Below are positions 36,111 to 47,860 of a stretch of 64,000 bases of DNA, one piece after another. The notes under the pieces were generated by a model. That model saw only the letters and a list, made by a program, of their open reading frames with translations. It was not told the DNA's origin and made no database searches. The stretch's first letter is position 1; the number at the start of each line of letters is the position of its first letter. Origin of the DNA: Solenopsis invicta (lineage: Eukaryota; Arthropoda; Insecta; Hymenoptera; Formicidae); NCBI RefSeq assembly GCF_016802725.1, contig NC_052666.1:31648997-31712996 (forward strand). Reading direction: 5' to 3'. The position numbers and the translations under genes were made by a program.

Positions 36111-36599
36111 TAAAAAAACCCAACGATTTTCATGAAATTTTTATTGCGTGTTGTGAAAAATTAACGCAAACCTACTAGCAAAGTTATTACTAGTAATAAA
36201 AATAGTAATAAGTTAAGAAACAATTAAAAAACCCTCGTTTGTCAAAAAATAATCACAAAGAAGAAATCATAGACGAGCTATTTAAGAACGTAATTTTTAT
36301 CATTAATGTTTAAATTAGGAACGTTACAACTTGACTTACAAGTCTTCATCAGCTTAAACTGATAAAAGCTAGTAATAAACTAATTACAATTCTGGACATA
36401 ACTTATCAAGTTTTATTGCTAAATTTCTTTTAGTAACTATGCCAAATTAAAATTCTTCAAACATAAAAAAAATTGCATTTATAAGTTAAATAATTTTAAT
36501 TTTATTTATTTTCTTTATTCTCCCGCAATCTCGTTTCATCCTTAATGTTATAACTGCAAACGAATCTATCTTATAAGATTCCTCCTAGCTTTGAAATAC
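36111..36599. other. AT-rich DNA, possible Penelope-like fragment
   Basis: Besides the partial hammerhead-like core on the minus strand at 36330-36372, there are repeated agtaataa words near 36200 and 36372. No ORF. Confidence 0.3.
36330..36372 (-). other. Partial hammerhead-like core
   Basis: On the minus strand the sequence ctgatga is followed by a short stem (gacttgtaagtc) and then aagttgtaacg. In a hammerhead ribozyme the stem would be followed by gaaa and then a stem III such as acgtt. That catalytic gaaa block is absent or deleted here, so this is at most a dead relative of the elements at 5.3 and 42.6 kb. Confidence 0.25.
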
Positions 36600-37290
36600 C
36601 CAACGCAGGTCCAAAGTTTGAGTTCCTTTCCTTCTCTCTGTTCTGTAATTTATTTACAATACTCAAAGCTATGAGAAACTGCAAGAGTCGGTGCGAAAAG
36701 CGACTTATCAGTGCTTTAGCAAATCCGCTGTTGATACAAAGATCTGCAAAAAGCCAAAACACGTCCTTTACAAACCGACGACATCCGGATCTCTCCACCG
36801 CTACCCTCTACGCCACACTCTCTCCCGCCTCTTCCCCCGAGCTTACACAAATCCTGTCGCTTAGCTTACCCCGTGACCAGAGCTACCGCTTTTTTTTCAT
36901 CGCGTAAAGAGATCCCACCACCCTGTTCTGCCAGGGTTCGCGGTTCTTCCACCCCCCGCCTTTGTACACGTGCAGCTCAGTAACGAACCGGTTAGCATTT
37001 CTATAGGAAATCGAGAACGACGGGGATGTAAGCGCATCTATTCGTCGTTCTCGTGTTACGGACGAACTCGTCAATAACACGGCCATGGTTGCGGATCGTA
37101 TTGCTGTAGCGAGCGAGACACCCATGGTTGGTTGGCAAGAACGGGTATTTTCTTCCTCGGGCGGTGTGGGAAAATTGGCACCGCGGGAAAATTGTAGCGT
37201 CATTACTTCTAGCAACAACTTCCTTCGTATAACCTATTGTTGTCTACAAGCGAGCGCGCTTGCTTATCGAATTGGTGTTCGAACCTTTTT
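36600..37290. other. GC/CpG-rich island
   Basis: Overlapping frames of 72-111 codons on both strands without recognised domains. No gene is called. Confidence 0.35.
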
Positions 37291-38365
37291 CTTTGACGTT
37301 TAATCTCACGCTTCCTGCAAAACTCGAGGAACTGCGTTAACAGCTAGAACAACAGCGTAAAATTGCCAATTTAATCAAACACGTTGTTACAGTTAATATA
37401 AATTGCCAATATTGAATTATTTGTTCATACACATTTGAATTTAAATTTTATACTTTACATTTTCATTTATATATATATATATATTTTTTTTTAAATTGTT
37501 TGCTTTCAAAATTTTGAAGTATTTTTAAAGCACTCGATTTACGCTGTTATTGCATCAAACTCTTAAATTATTTAAGAATGCTAATTCGCACGTTATAATT
37601 GTGATTTTATTGTCCTTCTCTACGCTTTTCAAAAAGATAAATAACGATTTATTTTCATATGTCATAAACAGTAATGAGTTTGCTTCAATGCTCCAAATTA
37701 ACATCGCAACTTGCACGCGTCGCGTCGCGAATGCACAAATACGACTCGATACTCCGAATTCTGAAACGTATACGTATCACAAGACACTTTAGTTGACTGT
37801 CCTGATCGAATTGGAGAGACTTTTACACCGATTGCCGCCATGTGCTTCGTCCAAAAGCGCAGCACGTCGCGGAATCACCAAAGAACGTGTCCTCATTCTC
37901 GCAATCCCATTGATACGCGTAATGTGCTGAATGTGAGATATTCCGCAATCCATAAAGATGCGACTTTTGTAGGGGCATGCCACGATTTCGCGCACGGCAA
38001 TAAAAGCCAATAGTTGCTACATGGTACTCGACCCCGTTATCGCCAAACGCCGTTGAACATTTAATTGAGAGTAAGAAGATCGTTAGTTTCTTTATGGATC
38101 CTCCATTCATCCTTCTTTAACCCGCGACGATACGTTTTATTCTTTCAAAGACCGCAAGTGGTATCGCAACGGTCATCATTGACTTCGTAATAAAGTACTT
38201 ATAATAGTAACGCTATCATTCGCTATGTGTACGATAGAACTTTGATGGCGAGTATAACTATAATTTAGGTAGCACACATGCCTGCTCTCCTTTCAGAATT
38301 CGACTACTCAAAATATCATTTATTATATTCAACGTTAACGATGTAAACTACTTTTCGCAAAAAGT
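37291..38365. other. Mixed block, AT-rich then GC-richer (37680-38110)
   Basis: An (AT)n tract followed by a T run lies at 37468-37493. The GC-richer patch holds opposing minus frames of 73 and 95 codons without a recognised domain. No gene is called. Confidence 0.35.
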
Positions 38366-39184
38366 TTAAGGGGATGTTCTTGTTCAGAGCGTAAAAAAGT
38401 TACTTATTTTTGAGAATCTTTTTCAAGAAAATTACTGCACATATTTTTCTACGCTTTCACACAGCTGCTTACATGTTTATACATGTTTAGAAAATACGTT
38501 TTTAGTAAATATCTACAAACTTTGATATAGCTAAATGTTTATTAGTTCCTTTATGTTACGTAAATTTAAAACTAAATACATTTTCCAATCTCACAAACCA
38601 CTGAAGTTGTTGACTTCAGCTTTTGCACATGCAAAATACATATCTGTTCGCCTTGTATCTTGAACTAAGATATCTATATAAATTAACAATTTTTTCATAC
38701 ATGTTAAATTCAATTGATTTTGTTAAAAAAAGAACTTATTTCTTAAAACTGCGCCATTTTAATAATTTGTAATCTTTTTCATTTACCTTAATTCATACGA
38801 CAAACAGACATATACTTTATACATAGACGCGAAAATTGAAGCAATAGTTTCAGTATCCTATAGCACAATTTATTGGCGCAATATTGGACAAATATTGGGT
38901 CAATATCTGTACATTGAGAATTCATTGAACTAATATTGTTCAAATGAATTTGCCAATATAGTGCTACTAGACTATTTATTAAGAAATCGTATCAGCTGAC
39001 TTAAAAAATGTCCTTATTTTTAAATTTATATAATAATTTATTTAATAATTTATATAATAAAAAACTAATAAACATTTAGTCATACAAAAATTTGTAGATG
39101 TTTACTAAATATGTACAAGTAAATGTATAAAAGCACAGAAACACATGCGCAACAGTTTTCTTTATAAAAAATTCCCCAAAATAG
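38366..39184. mobile_element. Foldback-type inverted-repeat element, about 820 bp
   Basis: Long imperfect inverted arms at 38370-38555 and 39054-39184 flank an AT-rich middle. The best-conserved part reads tttagtaaatatctacaaa...gctaaatgtttattagtt in the left arm. The right arm, reverse-complemented, reads tttagtaaacatctacaaa...actaaatgtttattagtt. A smaller inverted-repeat element (38861-38966) sits inside, implying nested insertion. No transposase frame; non-autonomous remnant. Confidence 0.6.
38861..38966. mobile_element. Nested 106-bp inverted-repeat element
   Basis: The ends are tagcacaatttattggc and, reverse-complemented, tagcactatattggc. The interior repeats caatattgg-type words. It lies between the arms of the larger foldback element and so probably inserted after it. 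Confidence 0.5.
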
Positions 39185-40989
39185 ATCATGTTCTGGACTA
39201 GAGTACCCGCTTGCAAATTGGAAACCGATTTACTAGTAAATAACAATTTTTTCTAAAAAAATTAATTTCTAATCCAACATTCCAACTAAAATTATATTCT
39301 GATTGTGAGACATGGACTAAGTAAATTTTAATTATTCTTGAAATATTTGAAATTTCTTGATCAATCAAGAATTTATTTTTTTATTTTAACGAATTATTTT
39401 TATGCTCTATCATTGACAAGAAAAAGAGTCGTACTAAACTCTATTTCAGTCTGGAAACGATTCACGTACTCTTGGCTATCAACGTACAAGATTTCTTTGA
39501 CAAAAGAACAAAAGACATGTCCGGTCCGTCATCCTGAGTATCCATCAAGACGAAATAAAGAGGACTGTAGCTGGAATGAGTTAGTGTACGACTAAAAGCG
39601 ACCCACAACAAAATCTACTCGTACAAATGCCATATCGCTTAAACTGCAAAGTATAGGACGGATAAAATGTTTTATCTTATTTTCGTATATATTCTTTTAT
39701 CTTATTTCCGAGCCCAGTATATCAAAACACACGAAAAATAATATCTGTAATAAAGCTAACTACTCACGGATTCGCGTAATCTCAAGCAGTGATAAAAAAA
39801 TTGAGAAATCAAGAAAATTTTCCATAAATCGAATCGAGAGTTGAACCTTTAACGTTGAAAGAGAGCAACGAGAGTCATGAAAACAGTGAGAGTTTCAAAC
39901 TTATCACAATAAAATCATGTATTAAATCTTAACAAAATTTGAAGGACGGTAAATCTTCACTTTAAAAATTTGTTACGAATTATTCTTAGTGATATAAGCG
40001 CAGAGTGTAAATTTATTCCTCGAATGCCTAGCAAATGAAGCGATTAAATATTAAGTATTCTCCTCCGGCATTGAAGGGTTAACAAATGCATTGCTGCATA
40101 ATTCACTCTGCAATTGTCTAAAGTGTAATTACGCGAAAATGCTCGTGGTGTAGCGTAATATACTCCAAAATTATAATAAAATAGGAAGGAAACGCAAGAG
40201 TGAAGGATTCAGTATAGCACTGACTTATATTTTTTCTGAGTTTGTGAAAATTAAACTGTAATCATGTTTTCTCAACATTAATTTTTTCACTATTGCATCA
40301 AAAAGATTCAAATTTCAAATAAAAATAAAGGCGCACAAAATTTATGATGCGTCACGCGCTTGTTATTTTTTAAAATTTTGATTTAACGCCAAATTTTCAA
40401 ATATATATCTAGCTGTATATCAAAAGAGTTATATGTATGTAGTATATACTATTCGTACGCGACAGATTCACAGTGACATACGTGCGTACTTTTCCCAGGG
40501 GGCCTATAATAGCATTCATGTCATATTTGGCTGTAATTCAAGAAGCGCATAATATATTATCCATGATGACAGTGCAATTTATTTGCTAGCGTCTTTCAAC
40601 TCTATGCGATAATAATAGGTACGACAAGTAAAATATTTTGCCAGTGTATCTATTCACTGTGCATTTTGCTGCAATTTTCATTCATTCACAAAAACTGACA
40701 CATGCCAATTAGGATTAGTTCATATAGCAACTTTCTTTGGCAATTATCTTTTTTCAAAAAGATACACGATCTATCAAAAATATATAAACGAAAATATTTA
40801 TAATTCACTTGATACATTTTTCCTATATATTTCTATAGGTTTAATATATCTATAAAAATAAGTGGCGCTAGTTTATAACAAAACAGTTCTCAATAGTAAT
40901 AGGGAAACAAATAAGATAGCCGGAATCTGAAGAAGGTTTGAAAGTACAGCCAGTAAATTTTTGTCAATAAAAATGAAAAAAGTCAACGA
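39185..40989. other. AT-rich DNA without recognised gene
   Basis: A short imperfect tandem of a ttttatcttatttcc word lies at 39661-39708. No gene is supported. Confidence 0.4.
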
Positions 40990-41340
40990 GCACTCGCTCG
41001 ACAATATTCTTATCGTAATATTTCCATAATCCGATGAGAAGCGGGTCACTCGAATCTCGCGAGCTTTACCGGAATCGATGGTTCGATGCCGCATCGATTC
41101 GGTTCAAACGAATATTTCACGAAAGACCCGGAATTCCATCGTGGAGGAAAAAGACCGCGTCGGGCGGAAAGAGAGGAAATAATGTTGAAAATTCATCGAT
41201 CCACTTATATTCCGGGATTCGGTAATACCTCCTCGCATTTTTGACGCGTTCGCCACTCTCTAGGGAAGTATTTCTTCCAGGTTATCTCATCTACGAACAG
41301 CAGTAGCGGATACGGAAAGATATGACAGGGTGGCACGACA
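40990..41340. other. CpG-richer patch
   Basis: Contains a 63-codon plus frame (41034-41225) without recognised features. No gene is called. Confidence 0.35.
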
Positions 41341-42300
41341 CCAACAAATACTGTTTCAATTTGTCACACGTTCTACGTCCACTTATACGCATATAAAAAT
41401 TTATATTTATCTCTGTTTACTTTACAAACTTTTTAGATTCAAAAGTGAAATATTATTGTCGTTATAAATAAAAATCAAATTAAATTTGGAAAAATTTGAA
41501 ATTAAATTTTCACTGACAGAAATGGACTTTTCAAACGTTTCATAGGTTCTAATAGCTTTAATTGTTCCCTAACATCACGAAACGTTTCGCTACAAATTTG
41601 ATTGATTTTCAGAAAGGATTAAGAAAGAAATAAGAGCTATGTAAGAAAGTAGAGACAAGAGAGATAAAAATAAAAGACGAAAATTGAATACTGCATTTAT
41701 AAAAAATAATCATATAAAGATATCGGTGCTTGAGTGGAATTATAAAGAAATTTATTTGTATTCTGAAAGCATAAAAACGTCCTATCCATTTCCTGAAAAA
41801 GTTCAAACTAACAGAGTAAAACGTGATATTTCACTTCCACGACGTTTTCGACGTAAATCATTTTCCACCCTCATTTTAACTTTTTCTGCCTTCGCGCACA
41901 AACACTATGGTAAGATCTGATAGAAGGGCCGCAAACTCAAAGGGACAAGAGTAGAATTTATATCACGATAATGCGTGTTCTTTGTTCGTCTTGAGATAAT
42001 TACACGCCGACGGACAAACGAAAGAATCGGCGGGAGGTGCATACCCCGCTGTCTCCTCATTCCTACATCCATCACTGAAAACGACCGCGGGCTGCAATCC
42101 GTCCATTTCTTCCTTTCCAATCGAAGAACCCTCTGCGACTCTACTCGCGGTTCTATCCTTTCCCCGTGAACGCCCCGCCGCGAGTGAGAATTGAATTGGC
42201 AACGGCTCAAAGTGCGGCAGGAGCACCCAGAAGGGATTGACAAGAAGGGGTTAAATCGACACAGTACGTAGACGCATTGCAGACAGACGAAGTACATCAT
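41341..42300. other. AT-rich then GC-richer (41900-42260), no recognised gene
   Basis: The GC-richer part carries minus frames of 131 and 87 codons and a plus frame of 64 codons that overlap. None has a domain that can be recognised. Confidence 0.35.
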
Positions 42301-42389
42301 TGTTGAACGTTAGTTACACAATGCACAATGTTTATTTCAAGATAACCTTTATCCATAGTATCAATAATGAACATAAACAACTTTATTTA

Positions 42390-42881
42390 AAAATTAAATT
42401 AAAAATTCATACCGATAGAGCCAACACAAGCTGTTTGTGTGTAAATTAATATAATTAGCAAACAAATATTATTACATAACGTACACTTATTATTGCAGAC
42501 ATTTCGATCTTAGTTTTAAATCATGTTCAGTGTAATATTCCACATATAATGGTTAATAGTAACGCCGGTACAAATTAGCAAGTCCAGATCCAAAATTTAC
42601 GCAGTAATTGTGTAGGTTATGTGTGTTATTATGGTACTTATTAGGGCTTACACAATTGCATCAATTTTGGATCTGAACTTGCCAATTTGTAGCTACGTTG
42701 CTATCAACCATCGTATGTAAAATAGAATATTAATTTTACACTGAAGATGATCCAAAGCTAGGATCAAAACGTCTGTAATAATAATTGTACGCTATGTAAT
42801 AATATTTGTTTGCTAATTACATTAATTTATGCACGAACAGCTTGTGTTGGCTCTATCGGCATGAATTCTTAATTTGATTTA
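42390..42881. repeat. 490-bp palindrome carrying a hammerhead-ribozyme-like core
   Basis: The two arms are alignable reverse complements over about 230 bp each, meeting near 42635. Landmarks shared by both arms, read from the outside in, are gatagagccaacacaagctg, ttagcaaacaaatattatta, a cgtaca block, then gatccaaaat. On the plus strand of the right arm, taca-ctgaaga-tgatcc-loop-ggatc-aaaacgtc-tgta (42737-42777) matches a type I hammerhead layout: short stem I (taca/tgta), CUGANGA, stem II, and a stem III of only acgt. Here the catalytic gaaa reads aaaa. The left arm's minus strand keeps gaaa but has gaaat. Penelope-like retroelements are known to carry such minimal hammerheads. No reverse transcriptase frame is present. 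Confidence 0.7.
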
Positions 42882-43158
42882 TTTCTTCAGAACCTTTCCT
42901 AATACAAATTTCTATTTAAAAAAAATACGAAATGAACAGATATAAAAAAAGCAATCAAGGCATTGTGTGTGAAATGCTGTTATATCTTATATAATACTAG
43001 AAAATTTAAAACTATATTCATAAATATTAAATAAACCTTCATAAAGCATTTATGTGCCATCTCACCAGGTCCAATTTCAATACAAACAAATTCGTTGAAG
43101 AAATGTTGGTCCAAGGAGAAGAGGTACTTGATATACTCTTTCTTTAAAATACAACAAT

Positions 43159-43215
43159 CGCGTTATTGATTGGGGATTATATCTATTTTGCAGTTTGCTT
43201 TCAAGCAAGCAATGA
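43159..43215 (+). repeat. Direct duplication C, copy 1
   Basis: The order gttattgattgg, ttat, atctattttgcagtttgcttt, aagcaa recurs at 43864-43919, about 705 bp downstream in the same orientation. Differences are a few substitutions and a 2-bp indel. Confidence 0.7.
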
Positions 43216-43477
43216 TACAATATTCTATCATTCAAAGAAGACAAAAAAGATAATAAAAATTAACTTTTATGGAATATATGTGTATGTATACAATATATAC
43301 ATATGTATAAATTCTCATATAATACACAAGAATTCACTTTTCTTCAATCTTATTGCCTCAATATATTTTTTAAGATGTCTTCTTTTAGAATTCTACAAAA
43401 CGTACATCTGAATGATTAAAAGATACGCAACAGATAGCAAAAATAAAACTGGCTTGAAACTGACCTGGTCTCATCTC

Positions 43478-43494
43478 TTTTTTTTTTTTTTTTT
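43478..43494 (+). repeat. Poly(T) run, 17 nt
   Basis: An uninterrupted T run lies between the two copies of duplication C and is followed by a short (TG)n-like segment at 43503-43515. Confidence 0.9.
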
Positions 43495-43863
43495 GTCAAA
43501 CGTGAGTGTGTGTGTTCGTGTACACATAGCTTTTTATCTCTCTATGTAGCTTACAGAGAAAGAGATGACGAAGTCGTTTCGTTTTTGTTATCTGTCGCAA
43601 ACGTCAATCATTCAGATTACGTTCCATTTATAGATACTATATCCACTGCGATATCCAATCCCAAAGACTTATGGGGAAGGTTTATGAGCCGAGAAAGGAT
43701 GAAGATCTTTCACTACGAAAATTGCTATTATAGATAGCGCATATGTTCGAAATAGAAGATGCTCAAAAATAACACACTAAGAAAGTTCAATTATTTAAGC
43801 TCACGAGAATAAGAGAACTCGAATCACTCTTTAAAAAACAATGTTTCGAGTATCCTTTCTCGT

Positions 43864-43919
43864 CGTGTTATTGATTGGAGGTTATCTATTTTGTAGTTTG
43901 CTTTCGGATAAGCAATCAA
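43864..43919 (+). repeat. Direct duplication C, copy 2
   Basis: Copy of 43159-43215 with tctattttgtagtttgcttt conserved. The interval between copies contains a poly(T) run but no recognisable element body. Confidence 0.7.
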
Positions 43920-44351
43920 TTTTAAAACAACAGTATTTGTGAATTGCTCAATGACACATACTCGTATTTCGACACTCTTCTGAGAAAAGATACTTTCGTC
44001 ATTTTATTTCGTTCGGATATAGTCACACGATAATGCAAATCGGTTATAATACAGTGCAATAGATAATATATCAACAACAAATAATGATAATATTTCGTTG
44101 CCTTTACACATGGTTTTTGTGTCTTTAATTCGATTTTTCTTCTTTGAAATGCGTTCACATGAATAATATACAACATAATATTTATGTAAATTACAAATAA
44201 AAAAATAAAAGTATTTAGCTTATACATAGAAGTGCATGACTATTGTGGCAACTTATTAAATTCTAGGTTTCTTTGCACAACGTTTATTAGTAATGCTTTA
44301 TATAAGTTAATTTTAAATAAGCACAAAATCGTATCTTTTACTCTGAATATA

Positions 44352-44487
44352 AAGTTTATTGACTTGACTTAATTTTTCAACTCACTTTTTTCAATTCAAG
44401 TACTGATGTATTTAAATTAAATACACAAGTGCTTGAATTGGAAAAATTTAATCAAATTGAAAAATTTAGTCAAGTTAACAACTGTTT
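44352..44487. mobile_element. Small palindromic MITE-like element
   Basis: A near-complete palindrome centred at about 44420 (atttaaattaaat). Arms contain acttgact-aatttttcaa and tcaattcaagtact with their reverse complements. Its right arm, reverse-complemented, matches 63308-63375 closely: gagaaaaacagttgttaac, then actaaatt and attcaagcac / gttcaagtac. It thus has a second family member near the end of the window. Confidence 0.65.
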
Positions 44488-45364
44488 TTCTCACAACAGT
44501 ATAATATCAAGTATAAATAAAATTAAAAAAGACGTGAAAAACTATTTGAAACATTTTAAAAAGTTACATAATAAATAAATCGCGCAAAATATTTTTATTT
44601 ACTCCGCTTTCTTATCAACGACGGCAAAGATTTTTCAGAGACAAAATTTAATTCGTTATAAATGTTCTTCTATACTGTTATTATCCCTGAAAAACAATAG
44701 CAACAATGCATTCGTAATCTTCAACGAAATAAACCACGTATGGGCCGATTAATTGGTAATTCAGGGTCGTTAACATTTCCGTCATTATCGAAACATCAAT
44801 TATTGCGGTGTCGGAATGATCAGTAGTTCAGCGATAATTTAACGTAGCGGGTGAATTTCACCTGTCCGCGGATAAATTAGTAACAAAAACATCTTGCCGT
44901 GAATATTTGCCGTAACATCGTGCGTCGATTTACAATCGGCTAATTGATCGACGCGCTCAAAAGAACGTAGCATTAAATCAACGAGCTAACAGGAAATGAG
45001 GCATCGATTGTTACACATACATATAAGGCACATATGCGCCGCTAATGTTACGCAATTATTGCGTGCGTAATTGCAAAAGATCAATCGCGTACGGAAATTT
45101 AGACCATCCGTATCGGACTAATAGCGCGTGTAAAATATTACAAAGAAAATCGTATATATGTTATTTTAAAATAAATGTCATCTCTATCCGTTAAAAATTT
45201 CTGCTAATAATTCCGTGTCTAATTAATAAATTCCTTCAAAAAATATTCACAAATATCTCAAAAATATCTGTGGTTAATAAACGTTTAAAACAATTTCTGC
45301 TCCGTTCTTGTAAAAAAAATTCTTCGTTACGCTCGTGTTACATTGTCTTAAAATAAATAAATTA
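44488..45364. other. No gene seen; CpG-richer patch at 44720-45130
   Basis: The CpG-richer patch has no long open frame, unlike other islands, and contains short dyads such as gtcgatttacaatcgg. It lies directly downstream (in minus-strand terms) of the splice module at 45.4 kb and may be conserved non-coding DNA. Confidence 0.35.
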
Positions 45365-45370
45365 ACTCAC

Positions 45371-45416
45371 CACCTCGTTTCATTGCCATAATCGATTTAG
45401 AATGGACACTTACCTG
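45371..45416 (-). other. Splice module: acceptor fused to donor, second donor 43 nt on
   Basis: Read on the minus strand, a branch-point-like ttattaatg and a pyrimidine-rich tttgtttctttttatttacag end at 45414. The next six bases are gtaagt (45413-45408), so a full 3' splice site abuts a consensus 5' splice site: cag|gtaagt. This is the signature of a recursive splice site (ratchet point) of long insect introns. Exactly 43 nt further lies a second strong donor, gtgagt (45370-45365). The 43-nt interval contains two ATGs in one frame (45387-45389 and 45381-45383), the first in good context, so it could instead be a short exon carrying a start codon. Either reading implies a minus-strand gene spanning this position. 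No neighbouring exon was recognised. Confidence 0.5.
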
Positions 45417-45505
45417 TAAATAAAAAGAAACAAACATTAATAAACGACATTGATAAAATTTCACTTTATTTGAACTATATATCTTGTATTATTTAATTCC
45501 GCATT

Positions 45506-45841
45506 TTATCGTAACGGATGCCCCACGTCAACGCTATAAATCTGAAAACAATAAATCCAAAGCGCAACAAATACCATGTGGAGCTCAAGTGTAAAACGGC
45601 GCCTGGATTTTCGAAGAAAAATAAATGGCGGGCATTGTCTCAAGAAGAAAATCCCCTCAAGAGAAACGTTATCCACTATTGCGAAAATAAAACTTGCGCG
45701 ACCATTGCCAAACCGGTAATCGAATTTCGTGGATACAGCAAGGGTGACGAATCCGCATTTCTGACCGAATAGTTCACAAATAGTTCGAGACACTCTGGTG
45801 TGCACTAATCTAAAGCTATAATACATCCAGTCTAATTTCAA
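45506..45841 (-). other. Unassigned open frame of 111 codons
   Basis: A minus frame of 111 codons overlaps a plus frame of 84 codons (45518-45772) over mixed-composition DNA. The minus frame is hydrophobic and aromatic without clear membrane-segment spacing. The plus frame is K/N-rich. Neither is recognised. It lies just upstream of the minus-strand splice module but ends in a stop before reaching it, so it is not part of that exon. Confidence 0.15.
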
Positions 45842-47860
45842 GTACAGTGCATAGTTTTAGATTTTGAGAGTCGATTTATGTGATTCAACTACCTCAAAAA
45901 TTAATTTCGATACACCTCAATTATTGGTGAAAGGTTATCACAAGCGTGCAATAACTATCCAGTAATTAAAAATTGTATTTGATAAGTTTTGTTATCATTA
46001 ATGCAACAGAAATCCAAAAAAAAATCATAGTAAAATCGTGGAAACTGAACACAACTGAAACTGTAGCGTAGCCAATTGCGAAAGCTAGGCTTCTGGAATC
46101 ACGAACACATCTGCGTGCACAATGTGCCCCATCTCGTTTCATTTGCTATTCATAAGAATAGCCTCACGCCCAAGGCTTTCGCAAATACAAATACCAGACA
46201 TGATACTAGGCCTCGCTCTATTTATTCTGGACCGTGGCGCTACGAGCAACCCCCGTAACACCTCCAGCATTCCCCATTATCCTAGTTTCTTTTTCCATTC
46301 CATTCCAAATCTATTCTCAAAGATTGCATTCCGCATGTAATCTTTAATTTAATAGCTACGACTTTCGTACACCAAAATTGTTATTATCAAAAATATTTTT
46401 ACGTCTCTAATATCGTTTGAATATTCTTAACTGTAAGTTAATGCATAAGCAATTCGTACAATTTATATTCTATGTATCACGCATTAGACAATTTGTACTT
46501 GTTATTTAATTATAAAGTAATTCACTATTGTCGCATCAACAATCTAGTAGCATATTCTTTTTCTTAATATCTTTATTCTTAATGAAAATGTTCCGATAAC
46601 AATAACATTGAAATTATTAACAATTAGAGATGTAAAACAGCTCTTTATAAACTAAGCTTTAGAAGAATAAATTCGATAATTACAAAATCATAGTCTTAAT
46701 TTCACAAATTAAAACTTCAATAGAATTTTAATTTAAAGTTTTAAGAAATGCGAAATGTAAAATATCGGAAAGTTAAATTAAATAATAATTCTTCTCAGCG
46801 TTTTTGTCGGATAAAGATCAACTTCAGGTTGGTCAGAAACTTGTCATTAATCGTGGACAAGACATAATGGTACAATATCTCGTATAACTAAACAAAATTG
46901 CTATTTTATAATTTCGACGAATGCTTCGTACAAGGTCAAATTGAGTTCCTAAACCCTTATTTAAGATCAGAAGCTTCTAGGTAACACGCTACTTAATAGA
47001 CGGCTAATTACACGGAACCTTTATGGGCTATTAAACGGCGCTCACGAGCGACGTGTATGTACGCTTCCACCTACGATTCCCATGGACATTTGTAACATAT
47101 TAGATTGTCCATTGTTTTGTGAACTGTTACATAGATGCTGCGCAGTTCCCATAGTAACAAACATCTGCGCTAATGACGAAGGGGTTAACATATAACTATA
47201 ACTACCCAAACTAATTGACTATCAAATCTACATTGCAACGTATACAGGAATCTCTCGGCGTATTCCATATGGATATATGCAGTTTCAGGAAACCGCAGCA
47301 ACTGAGAATTGCCTTCGCGCGTGACCACGGAGTACGAATGTAATCGACGATATAATTGCACACCGATCATAATGATGATATTTGCAATTGATGTGCACAA
47401 CTATCAATAATCAACTTAGACGTAATTTAAGAAAAAAAAAATAGGTAAATGCCATTTTGTCAAAAAATTTAAAAAGATAAGAGTAACGATAAGATTAATT
47501 TAACAAATTAAATTAATTCGTTATTAATATTTAGGTAATTAACTACAAATAAGACGTGCATCTACAAAATTATTTTATATAAAATATACACTTTTATATT
47601 TTGAGATATTTAATAATCTGTAATACTTTAAAAAATGTTTAATTATTAAACATAAAAAAACTGTTTGGCGTATTTTCCCAAAAGATATTATCTTATTAAT
47701 TTATTTATTACTTTAATATTTATATACAATGAAAAATATATAATTCATATACTTTGATTGTCACTGTTTTTGCTTTTCTTATAAATCATGCGTAAACCAA
47801 CTCTAGCAATCAAATCGATAAAACAAATTAAGCAATCGAAAAGCATTAATAAAAAATTAT
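45842..47860. other. Mixed AT-rich DNA without recognised gene
   Basis: CpG-richer patches at about 46070-46270 and 46960-47380 hold only frames of 60-72 codons with no recognised domain. Confidence 0.35.

Noticed and set aside
43058..43480. Inverted words around acctggt at 43.07 and 43.46 kb
   Set aside because: Only about 16 bp align, and acctggt is itself near-palindromic; not enough for terminal inverted repeats.
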